NCBI GenBank assembly: GCA_023418475.1 | Contig: JAEZZO010000081.1 | Coordinates: 1-64,000 of the forward strand | Source: Bacillota bacterium | GTDB taxonomy: Bacteria; Bacillota; Clostridia; Lachnospirales; Lachnospiraceae | Reading direction: 5' to 3' | DNA length: 64,000 nt | Shown here: positions 1 through 8,067 of the stretch, piece by piece | Layout of the letters: every line of letters begins with the position of its first letter | Position numbering within the stretch: the first letter of the stretch is position 1 | Notes under the pieces: model-generated | What the model was told of the DNA's origin: nothing | Databases searched by the model: none | Seen by the model: only the letters and a program-made list of their open reading frames with translations | Program-made: the position numbers and the translations under genes

Positions 1-4
1 TATT

Positions 5-96
5 AATTGTATACACAGAAAGCACATGTTCTGGAGCGGAAGTTAAGCGGATGGAGCGTTGGAGCGGAGGAATATGTGTTTTCTGTGTATACAATT
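5..96. repeat. Family B palindromic repeat, copy B1
   Basis: Terminal inverted arms of 17 bp (5-21 and 80-96) match perfectly and read AATTGTATACACAGAAA on the left. After one mismatch the pairing continues for about eight more bases. The interior, read on the minus strand, has a core with CTCCAACGCTCC and TCCGCTT that recurs at 38220-38309 and, more weakly, at 38484-38562. It lies just beyond the 3' end of the neighbouring minus-strand gene and could act as its terminator. I see no transposase and do not recognise the element. Confidence 0.7.
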
Positions 97-146
97 TTAA
101 CAACTATATAGTTTCGCAATTGCCTAATATAAAACAATCTTGTTAT

Positions 147-2117
147 CTAAATTGTAATCCCCCAGCATTCACCGCTTAGACCCTCCAGAATACAGCCACT
201 GGCCCATGGCATTAGTGCAAACCAGGTACTTGCGGCACTTCCATCCGGATATTTTTCCTTCAGAAGTCCCTCCGAGTAACAAAATCTTTCCGACATCCAA
301 CCCTTTCTGCCGTAGTCATATTCCTTCTCAAAGCGGTTATAGGTCTGGCAGCTCCAAAGAATTGTATCCTTAAGTCTGCTTTCAATATACGGATTACTCT
401 TATGCCGTATGTAATACAACAATTCGTCCGTTACCGTGCTGGACATGGGATGAATATGAGGATTCGCCACCGAGGTAATACTTCCTCCGCAGCTTGACCA
501 TCCGACGTTGCTAAGCGGCGGGGTTTTTACAGGAGAATTATAACAAAATTTAAAGGTAAATTCGTAACAGATAGCATCCTTCAAATGCTCGAGGTATCGC
601 TCTTCTACTGTGATCAGATGCAGGAGACGGCATGCTCTGATATATGCCAGAACCCCTTCTGAATCAACGGCCTTATCAGTATCAAGAGGTCCGCCGTAAC
701 ATTCTGCTTTTTTGATAAAGGTATCGTAATAGTGCTTTTCACTTTGCTTTAATCCTTCTAAATAAGTAAAATCCTTCTCCAGTAAACAATAATAGGCTGA
801 TGCTGCCATACACCAAGCTCCTGCCATAGAATCATATTCCAGACCTGCTCCGGTAGTATTTGAGAAGATGTAGGGATATTCATGATCCGTATTTTTAGTT
901 TGCTCTACTTTATAGATTACTTTCTTAGCAAATTCCATCCAGTCAGAATGTTCACAGTTTATCAATCGCTTTTCATAATCATAAGCCTTCAATATGTAAA
1001 AAAGTGCCTGACCAATCAGATAGGAAGCATGTCCTGGTGTATGCATTCTATCATACCACCACCCCTGGTTGCTCCAGATGCCGTCATTACAACTTTCATA
1101 AGGCAGACCGGAAGCCGGATTCATCGAATTCTGTACAATATGATCAATGCATTCCAGTGCCTGTTCTCTTATTTTCTCATTCTGCAGCCGCAGACCCGAT
1201 AATAAAGCAGGAACCGCAACAGCAAGTCCATTTGTCCAGCTGATGGAGGACAGCTTATGATAGTGCAGGCTTCCGTCCGGATTTTCAAACACAAATCCGG
1301 AATAGTTGTGTTCCTTGGAAAGCCAAGCATCCTCAGACACTGCCAGTACCAGATCGGATACTGTATCCTTTAGCCCGGATGCCTTACGAGGAGCTTCATG
1401 GTACTGTTCATAAACTGCCTGTACTGTCTGATAAACACTGCGTTCATCTTCCACTTCAAAGTCATAAAGATATATTTCAAATGTAACCTCTTCACCGGAT
1501 GACAGGTAAAAGCAATTATCTGATAAAGGCATCCGCTCTCTGACATCATGGGATTCTATAAAATGCCAGGGAGCATTTTCATAACCCAGTGTATAGCCAA
1601 TACTGCCTTGCTCCATAGAACACATAAATCCCGAATACTGGCAGAATTCACCCATCTCTCCGGGTTTCCAGGCCGTTTTCTGCTGATTTTTCAGTATGAA
1701 ATATGGGCTGGCAGATAAGCCATATAGCCGTCCCTGCTCATATACCAGCGCTACCGGATGAGAAAGTCGGTCACTTCGTACCATCCACCAGGGGGAAGCC
1801 GGTTTATTTTTATCCCCAGCCCTAAGCCTTGGGAATTCATTTTTTCCGTCCAAAGGAGCTTCTCCCCTATTACTTCCATACATAAATCCCGGAAGGAAAA
1901 ATCGCGGATGTTTTAACAATAATTCATAAGCAATTTGTATAACACCCATCCAGGCTTTTTCTGCTTTATTGATTATTTTAATAGGAACTCTCCAGGGATT
2001 TTCTAAGCTTCCTTCTCCTGCTATTTTCTCAATTTTCGCCTGTAGGCCTTCCTTTTTTAAGCAGTCATAATTTCCATCCATATTATTCTTGTTTCGTGCT
2101 GTGATAGTGATCTGCAT
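147..2117 (-). CDS. Unassigned glycosidase-like protein, probable (alpha/alpha)6 barrel
   Basis: A 656-residue protein with no signal peptide, so presumably cytoplasmic. I chose the ATG at 2117 rather than a TTG five codons upstream because TGGAGG lies 8-9 bases before that ATG. The first 250 residues look beta-rich and the rest is helical with many Trp/Tyr/His clusters (for example WSNQGWWYDR, then GHASYLIGQALFYI). This layout resembles six-hairpin glycosidases with an N-terminal beta sandwich. I cannot assign a CAZy family. It lies downstream of a CE1-type esterase at the end of a xylan-oligosaccharide gene block, so activity on a side chain or terminal sugar of arabinoxylan is a reasonable inference. 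A polysaccharide lyase or non-catalytic relative cannot be excluded. Confidence 0.6.
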   Translation of the reverse strand: MQITITARNKNNMDGNYDCLKKEGLQAKIEKIAGEGSLENPWRVPIKIINKAEKAWMGVIQIAYELLLKHPRFFLPGFMYGSNRGEAPLDGKNEFPRLRAGDKNKPASPWWMVRSDRLSHPVALVYEQGRLYGLSASPYFILKNQQKTAWKPGEMGEFCQYSGFMCSMEQGSIGYTLGYENAPWHFIESHDVRERMPLSDNCFYLSSGEEVTFEIYLYDFEVEDERSVYQTVQAVYEQYHEAPRKASGLKDTVSDLVLAVSEDAWLSKEHNYSGFVFENPDGSLHYHKLSSISWTNGLAVAVPALLSGLRLQNEKIREQALECIDHIVQNSMNPASGLPYESCNDGIWSNQGWWYDRMHTPGHASYLIGQALFYILKAYDYEKRLINCEHSDWMEFAKKVIYKVEQTKNTDHEYPYIFSNTTGAGLEYDSMAGAWCMAASAYYCLLEKDFTYLEGLKQSEKHYYDTFIKKAECYGGPLDTDKAVDSEGVLAYIRACRLLHLITVEERYLEHLKDAICYEFTFKFCYNSPVKTPPLSNVGWSSCGGSITSVANPHIHPMSSTVTDELLYYIRHKSNPYIESRLKDTILWSCQTYNRFEKEYDYGRKGWMSERFCYSEGLLKEKYPDGSAASTWFALMPWASGCILEGLSGECWGITI

Positions 2118-2175
2118 CCTCTTATCCTCCAAAAGTATTCATTCTTAGGTAATTGCATAACTCAAAAATAATATT

Positions 2176-2206
2176 AATTGTATACACACTCGCTCCGCTC
2201 GGTGCG
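2176..2206. repeat. Family B repeat remnant, copy B2
   Basis: Only the left end of family B is visible: AATTGTATACAC at 2176-2187, followed by a CGCTCCGCTC stretch. No matching right arm is found, and the sequence runs directly into the family A copy at 2217. This looks like a truncated copy. Confidence 0.45.
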
Positions 2207-2216
2207 TTTATATAAT

Positions 2217-2282
2217 AAAAGCCCAAAAATGATTTGCCGGATGAATATGAGTGCATATATATTCATATGGCACAGACCGGGC
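2217..2282. repeat. Family A hairpin repeat, copy A1
   Basis: Carries the family A left flank (CCAAAAATGATTTGCCGG) and the near-palindromic core ATGAATAT...ATATTCAT. The tip of the core is inverted relative to copies A2 and A4 when the flanks are aligned. The outer stem seen in other copies is mostly lost. It lies between two minus-strand genes. Confidence 0.55.
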
Positions 2283-2340
2283 GTCTAATTAAAATGCCAT
2301 AAAGATCATCTAAAGTTATTGGTGAAGAAGCTTAGGATTC

Positions 2341-3396
2341 TTACAAAACAAACGCTAACTGTGCAAATTGATAAGCTCCATTGTTCCATACCTTAAAATC
2401 ATGAATACAATCCTTCATAACGCTATCATAATATTTATAGATATATTCTCCGGCTGCCTCCAAAAGTCCTTCTGTCGCTTTCAAAAAGCCCTGTGGATAT
2501 GCAACTTCATCTGCATCTCCGCAGATTATATATAATAATCGAAGCTGATAACCCCGGGCCACGATACTCGTTCCAAGCATCTTGCCCTCACTTGAGGTTG
2601 GAGCATTGGAGAAAGCGCCGACATAGGCAAACAAATCTTCCATTCCAGGTGCCTTATGCGTTGCAACAAGTCCGTTATTCCATGGACTGGTGGTTCCTGC
2701 AAGTGCGGCGTTATCACAGCGTGAGCCGCCAAGACCAAGATTTAAGGACTGCATACCACCCATTGAGAGCCCAGCTATTGCTCTATGTAAGCGGTTATAG
2801 GCAATTCCTTCACTGGTTTGGTTCTTACTATCTGCATAGGTATTGAATTCTGTTTCAATAAAGGGGAGTAAGTCATATCGCATTTCATAATCAAAATAAT
2901 AGAAACCTAACATATTGGTTCCTTCTGCATGAAAGGATATATCAGTCCAATCCCATGCGCTTCTCCCTTCCGGGAATACGACTATGGCGGGCTCCATCTC
3001 TCCATTTATAATCATATGATCGAACAGATTGCAGATATTAAAATTTTCATCCGTTTTTCCGTTCGAACACAGCCATTCATAACGATTACCACACACTCCG
3101 TGAAGCAAGTATAAGACATTATATTTTTTTTCCTTATTTTCTTTTTCATAGCCTGCAGGCAGATAAACCATACATTTTTTTGTAATTGCCAAACCCTCTG
3201 CCGTTTCTCTTCCTGCGTCTGCACAAGATATCCTTCTGTTTGTAACAAGCTGCCGCATCTCATTAATATAATGGTTACTTTGATAAGAAAGTTCCAGCAT
3301 GCTTCCCTGCTGTTCCTTACTTACCGCCCTTAGATACTCCGCCGGTAAGTAAGGCAAATTATAGTTATCCAGATTATTCATGTTCTTATTATCCAT
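2341..3396 (-). CDS. CE1-type carbohydrate esterase (feruloyl/acetyl-xylan esterase-like)
   Basis: A 351-residue alpha/beta hydrolase of the putative esterase (esterase D) family, without signal peptide. The nucleophile elbow GLSMGG places Ser at 211, the oxyanion region is LLHGVCGN near 97-104, a probable acid is D294 or D296 in GDAD, and the base is H332 in CIHDFK. This family includes feruloyl esterases and acetylxylan esterases, which remove ester decorations from xylan. Neighbouring xylosidases support that role for imported feruloylated or acetylated oligosaccharides. GAGGT lies just before the ATG. The leader is a family C repeat (3397-3488), and a terminator separates the gene from GH39 upstream, so it is probably transcribed on its own or with the next gene. 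The exact ester substrate cannot be read from sequence. Confidence 0.8.
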   Translation of the reverse strand: MDNKNMNNLDNYNLPYLPAEYLRAVSKEQQGSMLELSYQSNHYINEMRQLVTNRRISCADAGRETAEGLAITKKCMVYLPAGYEKENKEKKYNVLYLLHGVCGNRYEWLCSNGKTDENFNICNLFDHMIINGEMEPAIVVFPEGRSAWDWTDISFHAEGTNMLGFYYFDYEMRYDLLPFIETEFNTYADSKNQTSEGIAYNRLHRAIAGLSMGGMQSLNLGLGGSRCDNAALAGTTSPWNNGLVATHKAPGMEDLFAYVGAFSNAPTSSEGKMLGTSIVARGYQLRLLYIICGDADEVAYPQGFLKATEGLLEAAGEYIYKYYDSVMKDCIHDFKVWNNGAYQFAQLAFVL

Positions 3397-3488
3397 ATTT
3401 TACCTCGTTCCTGCACATGCTTTGTGCGTAGTTAAGTTAGTACCGAGAATTTCGCCGGTATAGAATTTGTGAGTGAACATATTTTCTA
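3397..3488 (-). repeat. Family C leader repeat, copy C1
   Basis: Read on the minus strand, it has the same order of blocks as the copies at 59420-59525 and 62519-62612: a TTCACTCACAAA block, a hairpin (here TACCG/CGGTA), a TTAACTACGC block, then GCAGGAACGAGG just before the ATG. The 3' end supplies the ribosome-binding site of the esterase gene. Confidence 0.6.
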
Positions 3489-3552
3489 TACTCTTCCCAT
3501 CATGATGCCGAAAAGTGTTAAGTACTAAGTATGAAATATATCTAATAGAAAA

Positions 3553-3587
3553 GAAAAGCTGCCATTATATCAGAATAGCAGCTTTTC
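3553..3587 (-). terminator. Rho-independent terminator after GH39
   Basis: Perfect 10-bp arms GAAAAGCTGC / GCAGCTTTTC with a 15-base loop, followed on the minus strand by CTTTTCT. It sits directly beyond the GH39 stop and separates the GH3-GH8-GH43-GH39 block from the esterase. Confidence 0.75.
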
Positions 3588-3609
3588 ATAAATCAACAAA
3601 TTATTCTGA

Positions 3610-5115
3610 TTATCTTGCTCCTTGGATACGTTCCGGATGATACCCTCTGTCCGTTTCAGAACTTATACGCTGTATCTCAAAATGGCATAATGCATTCGGA
3701 GACAGAACAATCTCCAGATCCGACACACTTCTGGTTACCTCAAAACGTGTTGTATCAATCCGGGGGTTGGCACATTCTTTTATCAGCTTCATCTGTTCCT
3801 TCGAAGGATTGGAAGGTGATCCCAAATCTATCCAGGTCTTTAGCGGATTGCAGGTCTTCTCATCCACAAGCTTTTTGATCAGTACATATTCTCCCGGTTC
3901 CAGATCAATGGTACATTGGATCGTAATATCCTCCTTGTTTTCCTCCGCTGGATTCCAGGCAATACCCTGTAGCCTGTTCTCTCCGTTTTTCGTCAGGATA
4001 AAATGTTCACTGCGTGCAACTGCCTCACTGCCAAGCTTCTGGTAAAAGGAGAAGGTCCAATAGGTCGGCTTTGGTATCATTCCATTCGTGAGCAATCCAA
4101 AGCATCCCGAAAATGGTGTAAAAGCGACTCCTGCTTCCTCAAATACATCTCCAAAGGTCCAATACGAATAAGAAGCACAGGTATCACCCATTTCACTCAG
4201 CAGACGAGCTACATAGGCAGCATTCAGGTTGGTATCGTGAATGGGATTGAGAGGGGTATAGGAGGTATTAAACTCTGTAATATGCATCTCCATACCCTGA
4301 TACTCCGGAAAACTGTCAATAATCTGACGGCTTGCATTAAGTTCGGCCAAAAAGACTTCCGGTGTTCTTAATTTCTGATAATCATAATGTCCTTCGCGCT
4401 CGGGCATCTCTGTTGCATAGGCATGTCTTGTTACAAAGTCAATCGCTGTCTTATTTTCTGAGCAAAACGCAAGAAACTCCTTCAGCCATTCCTCATCCTT
4501 TACGCCGCAAATTGCCGGTCCGCCTACCCGAATACGGGTATCACAGCTTTTCACTGCCTTGCTTGTCACATCATACAGCTTGAAATATTCCTCCCTATCC
4601 GCATCCTTCCAAAAGCCAGGCAGATTTGGTTCATTCCATACCTCAAAAGGCCAGGTAACCACTTCTTCTCTTCCATATCGGCTGATCCAGTGATTAACGG
4701 TTGCTGTTATAAGCTCCGCCCATCTTGTATAGTCCTTCGGCGGAGTAACATTACCTTTCCAGTAAAAAACAGTTTGCTCGCCCGAGGCTAATTTCTCCGG
4801 CATAAAGCCTAATTCTACAAAGGGCTTTAATCCCATGGACAGATAATCATCAAATACCATATCAACATAGGTAAAGTTATATTCTGCTTTTTCTATGCCA
4901 TCCTCCTGATAAGTATGATAAATCGCCATATCATCACAGAATAAACCATGTCCCCGAATATGTGAGAAGTTGATCTCGTCCTGCACCTTTTTCAACTGAT
5001 CATGGTATTCCTTTCGAAGCGCAAGGTTCATACGCCCTGTTCCGATACAATAAGCCGCGTTGTTATGAAAACTCACCTTGTCACTCCGATTAATCTTATA
5101 ACTATACTTTTCCAT
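3610..5115 (-). CDS. GH39 beta-xylosidase
   Basis: A 501-residue, leaderless TIM-barrel glycosidase with a C-terminal beta domain, the usual size for GH39 xylosidases. The acid/base is E162 in FEVWNEPNLPGFW and the nucleophile is E281 in HITEFNTSY, both in characteristic GH39 context. The enzyme should release xylose from xylo-oligosaccharides by a retaining mechanism in the cytoplasm. AAGGAG lies 7 bases before the ATG. It follows GH43 with a 33-base gap and is the last gene of the GH3-GH8-GH43-GH39 run before a terminator. Confidence in the family is high. Activity on decorated oligomers is inference. Confidence 0.9.
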   Translation of the reverse strand: MEKYSYKINRSDKVSFHNNAAYCIGTGRMNLALRKEYHDQLKKVQDEINFSHIRGHGLFCDDMAIYHTYQEDGIEKAEYNFTYVDMVFDDYLSMGLKPFVELGFMPEKLASGEQTVFYWKGNVTPPKDYTRWAELITATVNHWISRYGREEVVTWPFEVWNEPNLPGFWKDADREEYFKLYDVTSKAVKSCDTRIRVGGPAICGVKDEEWLKEFLAFCSENKTAIDFVTRHAYATEMPEREGHYDYQKLRTPEVFLAELNASRQIIDSFPEYQGMEMHITEFNTSYTPLNPIHDTNLNAAYVARLLSEMGDTCASYSYWTFGDVFEEAGVAFTPFSGCFGLLTNGMIPKPTYWTFSFYQKLGSEAVARSEHFILTKNGENRLQGIAWNPAEENKEDITIQCTIDLEPGEYVLIKKLVDEKTCNPLKTWIDLGSPSNPSKEQMKLIKECANPRIDTTRFEVTRSVSDLEIVLSPNALCHFEIQRISSETDRGYHPERIQGAR

Positions 5116-5148
5116 GTATAAACTCCTTCCAGAGAAACAAAGTAAACG

Positions 5149-6666
5149 TTACAGATTCCGTTCGTAGATAAAATATTCAAAATCTGTAAATCCGCCAGTT
5201 TCCCATTCAGCATAATAAAATAACCCGATCCGATAGCCCATAAAATGATCCAGCAAATATTTCATCTGCAGATCACAACCGATTTTACTCCATTTCTCTC
5301 CGTCTTTCGAATAATAAAAGGATGCTTTATCAATACTGTTACGAAAATCAAACATTATTTTAAAATAGATATCCTCATTCTCGTATAAAGCGGATTCTTC
5401 TTCCTTTTCCTGATAATTACCATCATTGGTACACATTACAACTCGTTTTGTACCATCTGTTTCTTGTCTAACACCTATCATTCCAAAGGTACTCTGCAAA
5501 GCAATAATCCCAGCACAATCTCCTGCTTTCATATGTGCCAGATCCACATGCGTGACACCGGTGCAGGCAGGGCCCTCAGTTCTTTGTGTTAATGTATTTT
5601 TTGCATACAGTACTCCTTTTTTGGTTAAATATCCTGTAGTAAGTCTTAAATAACCCGGTCTTTCTGTGAAGGACCATAAGGAATTATCCGGATTATGATT
5701 CCACTGCCAGTTTAAAGCCAGCTTATTCTCACTATGATGAAATTCATCACTGATTACCAACGGTCCAGTCGGTGCTTCCTCTAATGGTACCTCAAATTTC
5801 TCCGGTGCCTTTCCGTCAATACCCACCATCGGCCATCCATCCGACCAGTGTACTGGTAAAACATATGGAATTCTTCCGACCGATCCATGATCCTGGAAGA
5901 GCATGGCATACCATTTGCCATCCGGCGTATTATAAATCCCACCTTGTGCTATTCCGCAGTTTTGATAACCCATATCATCGTCAAATATTATTTTTCTTTC
6001 ATAAGGGCCTAGCAGGTTCACCGAGCGGTAGCATACCTGTCGTCTCCTGCCATGACCGGTAGAGGGCCATTCAATATAAAGCAAATAATACCTTCCGTTT
6101 ATTTTATAAGCATGCCCGCCCTCGCAGCGCAGACCAATTCCATCTTTGGGCGTATCCAAAAGAGGCTGGTGAATGCCATCCTTCTTTCTTCCGCTTAAGT
6201 CCTTTTCAAGTTCCAATATGCGGATGTCTCCGTTTCCATAGATAATATAAGGCGTATCCCCGTCAAACAGCAGGGCAGGATCGTGAAGGACCTGCTCTAT
6301 GACGGTTAAGCGCTGCCATGGACCATGCTCTATATCCAGTGTCCTGTAAATATAGAAACGTTTTCTATCGTTGCAGGAAAAACCTACATAATAAATTCCG
6401 TTATGTTCTTTCAGAGTAGCAGCCCAGCTGCCATTTGCATAAATTCCCTTCTCGTCCAGAAGGTTATGGGCTTCGTTATCCTCCAACGTATCAAACACAT
6501 AGTTTTTAAGCTCCCAATGAACAAGGTCCCTGGATTTCATGATCGGACACCCAGGCATCGTATGCATGCTGGTGCTGACCATATAGTAACTGTCCTCTAC
6601 CCTGATTACATCATTGTCCGGAAAATCGGCCCATATGACAGGATTTACAAGCATTGTTTTCTTCAT
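5149..6666 (-). CDS. GH43 beta-xylosidase/alpha-L-arabinofuranosidase
   Basis: A 505-residue protein with an N-terminal five-bladed beta-propeller (about 1-310) and a C-terminal beta-sandwich (about 325-505), the classic two-domain XynB-like GH43 layout. Candidate catalytic residues are D17 in DFPDND (base), D129 in LHDPALL (pKa modulator) and E182 in RCEGGHAYK (acid). The first motif is PDN rather than the common PDP. No signal peptide is present. The enzyme is expected to remove xylose or arabinose from the non-reducing end of imported oligosaccharides by inversion. GGAG lies 6 bases before the ATG. The 208-base gap upstream leaves room for its own promoter. Confidence 0.87.
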   Translation of the reverse strand: MKKTMLVNPVIWADFPDNDVIRVEDSYYMVSTSMHTMPGCPIMKSRDLVHWELKNYVFDTLEDNEAHNLLDEKGIYANGSWAATLKEHNGIYYVGFSCNDRKRFYIYRTLDIEHGPWQRLTVIEQVLHDPALLFDGDTPYIIYGNGDIRILELEKDLSGRKKDGIHQPLLDTPKDGIGLRCEGGHAYKINGRYYLLYIEWPSTGHGRRRQVCYRSVNLLGPYERKIIFDDDMGYQNCGIAQGGIYNTPDGKWYAMLFQDHGSVGRIPYVLPVHWSDGWPMVGIDGKAPEKFEVPLEEAPTGPLVISDEFHHSENKLALNWQWNHNPDNSLWSFTERPGYLRLTTGYLTKKGVLYAKNTLTQRTEGPACTGVTHVDLAHMKAGDCAGIIALQSTFGMIGVRQETDGTKRVVMCTNDGNYQEKEEESALYENEDIYFKIMFDFRNSIDKASFYYSKDGEKWSKIGCDLQMKYLLDHFMGYRIGLFYYAEWETGGFTDFEYFIYERNL

Positions 6667-6874
6667 ACAAATCTCCGTTCTGCCGGATTATTACGCCCTT
6701 CTTACAGGCATATATTCAAGTAAGAAATCCAGCTTGTGTACATGAATCAAGTATTTTATCGGACCAGCAAAAGTCAGTCAAAATGTGAAATGTTTACATA
6801 TTGGATATACTTACCATCCTATCCAGTATAACTCTCCTGTTGACTTTAGCTGTTCCAATCATATTATGATTACT

Positions 6875-8002
6875 TTAGTATATTCTATATCTGCCAGCAA
6901 GCATAAGCAGAGAGAAGAAATAGAGGCAGTTGTCATAATATCTGCGGTCTCCTGTACGAAGCGGAGTATTCCAGAACTCCTTCACCCAGTCCAGACAGTA
7001 TTTTCCATTTGTTGCCAGAGAACCCGCCGCAGTAGTAGAAATGATTGCTACGGGATGTAATACTGTTTGATCCAGTGCTCTGCCATCTATATAATAATTA
7101 TAATATTTTCCTGTCTCTGTTTTCTCAGAGAAGAAGGTCTGAAGATGATCTACAACTACTCCCAGTCCCTCATCCTGCCCAAACCAGGCCGCATCCAGAC
7201 CAATATTCATGGCTACCCGGTATGCATCCGAGTAAAACTGTCCGTCATGGAACAATCGTTTCGGTGTTCCATCGTACTCCGCATATTCCGGTGCCATACC
7301 GGTCACGGGATGGCTGGCAATCTTTATATATTTTCTGCTTTCCACTGCTGCCTGTGCCCAGAAACTACGGTCCTCTTCCTTCGCCCTTTCTGAAAACAGC
7401 TCATAAAAATGCGGCAAATGGTAGGATGGATCGGAGAAGTCCGCCTCAGGAACAAACTTAATATAATGGTTACGTTTCTCCCACATAGGACTTCCGCCCT
7501 CTGCCATATCCTGTTGATGAATACAATGCGACAAAATATCGGCAGCCTGACGACTGTAATCAAAAGGAGCTTCTCCGTCTCCCCAGCGTTTGCCGGCGAA
7601 AAACAATGCCATTGCATAATATTCCTCACCATCCGGTGCAGGCCCTTCTGCATTCTTCGTTCCGTCTGTTGCAACCGACCATGCAAAATAGCCTTGATAA
7701 ATTCCGTTGCTTTGATACATGTAGGTCTTTGAGAACAGCCACAGACGGTCAAATATATCCTTCCGGTCCATCTGCACTGCCATCATCATACCGTAGCTCA
7801 TGCCTTCCGTTCTGGCATCATTATTACCGGTATCCATCATATATCCCATGTTTTCACCAAATTCAAAATATATTTTTTCTTCCGGATGAAAAAACATCGT
7901 TTCAAAAGTTTCCTGCACTTTTTTATCACATTCCTCCTGTGAGATACCTATTTTCTCAAACAGGTTCGGATATACTCCTGTAAAGGCAGCGCCTCTTTTC
8001 AT
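6875..8002 (-). CDS. GH8 reducing-end xylose-releasing exo-oligoxylanase (Rex)
   Basis: A 375-residue (alpha/alpha)6 enzyme without signal peptide. The proton donor is E66 in ARTEGMSYGMM and the probable base is D259 in GQFYSDAYRVAMN, positions close to E70 and D263 of the Bacillus halodurans Rex enzyme as I recall them. Lack of a secretion signal and the neighbouring non-reducing-end xylosidases fit Rex, which clips xylose from the reducing end of xylo-oligosaccharides, better than a secreted endo-xylanase or chitosanase. It lies 65 bases after GH3. The ribosome site is weak (GGAAAGG about 13 bases upstream). Together with GH39/GH43/GH3 it would digest oligomers from both ends. Confidence 0.87.
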   Translation of the reverse strand: MKRGAAFTGVYPNLFEKIGISQEECDKKVQETFETMFFHPEEKIYFEFGENMGYMMDTGNNDARTEGMSYGMMMAVQMDRKDIFDRLWLFSKTYMYQSNGIYQGYFAWSVATDGTKNAEGPAPDGEEYYAMALFFAGKRWGDGEAPFDYSRQAADILSHCIHQQDMAEGGSPMWEKRNHYIKFVPEADFSDPSYHLPHFYELFSERAKEEDRSFWAQAAVESRKYIKIASHPVTGMAPEYAEYDGTPKRLFHDGQFYSDAYRVAMNIGLDAAWFGQDEGLGVVVDHLQTFFSEKTETGKYYNYYIDGRALDQTVLHPVAIISTTAAGSLATNGKYCLDWVKEFWNTPLRTGDRRYYDNCLYFFSLLMLAGRYRIY

Positions 8003-8067
8003 TCTATTACCAAATCCTTTCCTTCAAGCCTGTGAGCATATCACCCGCAGACTCCTATACTAATCTG

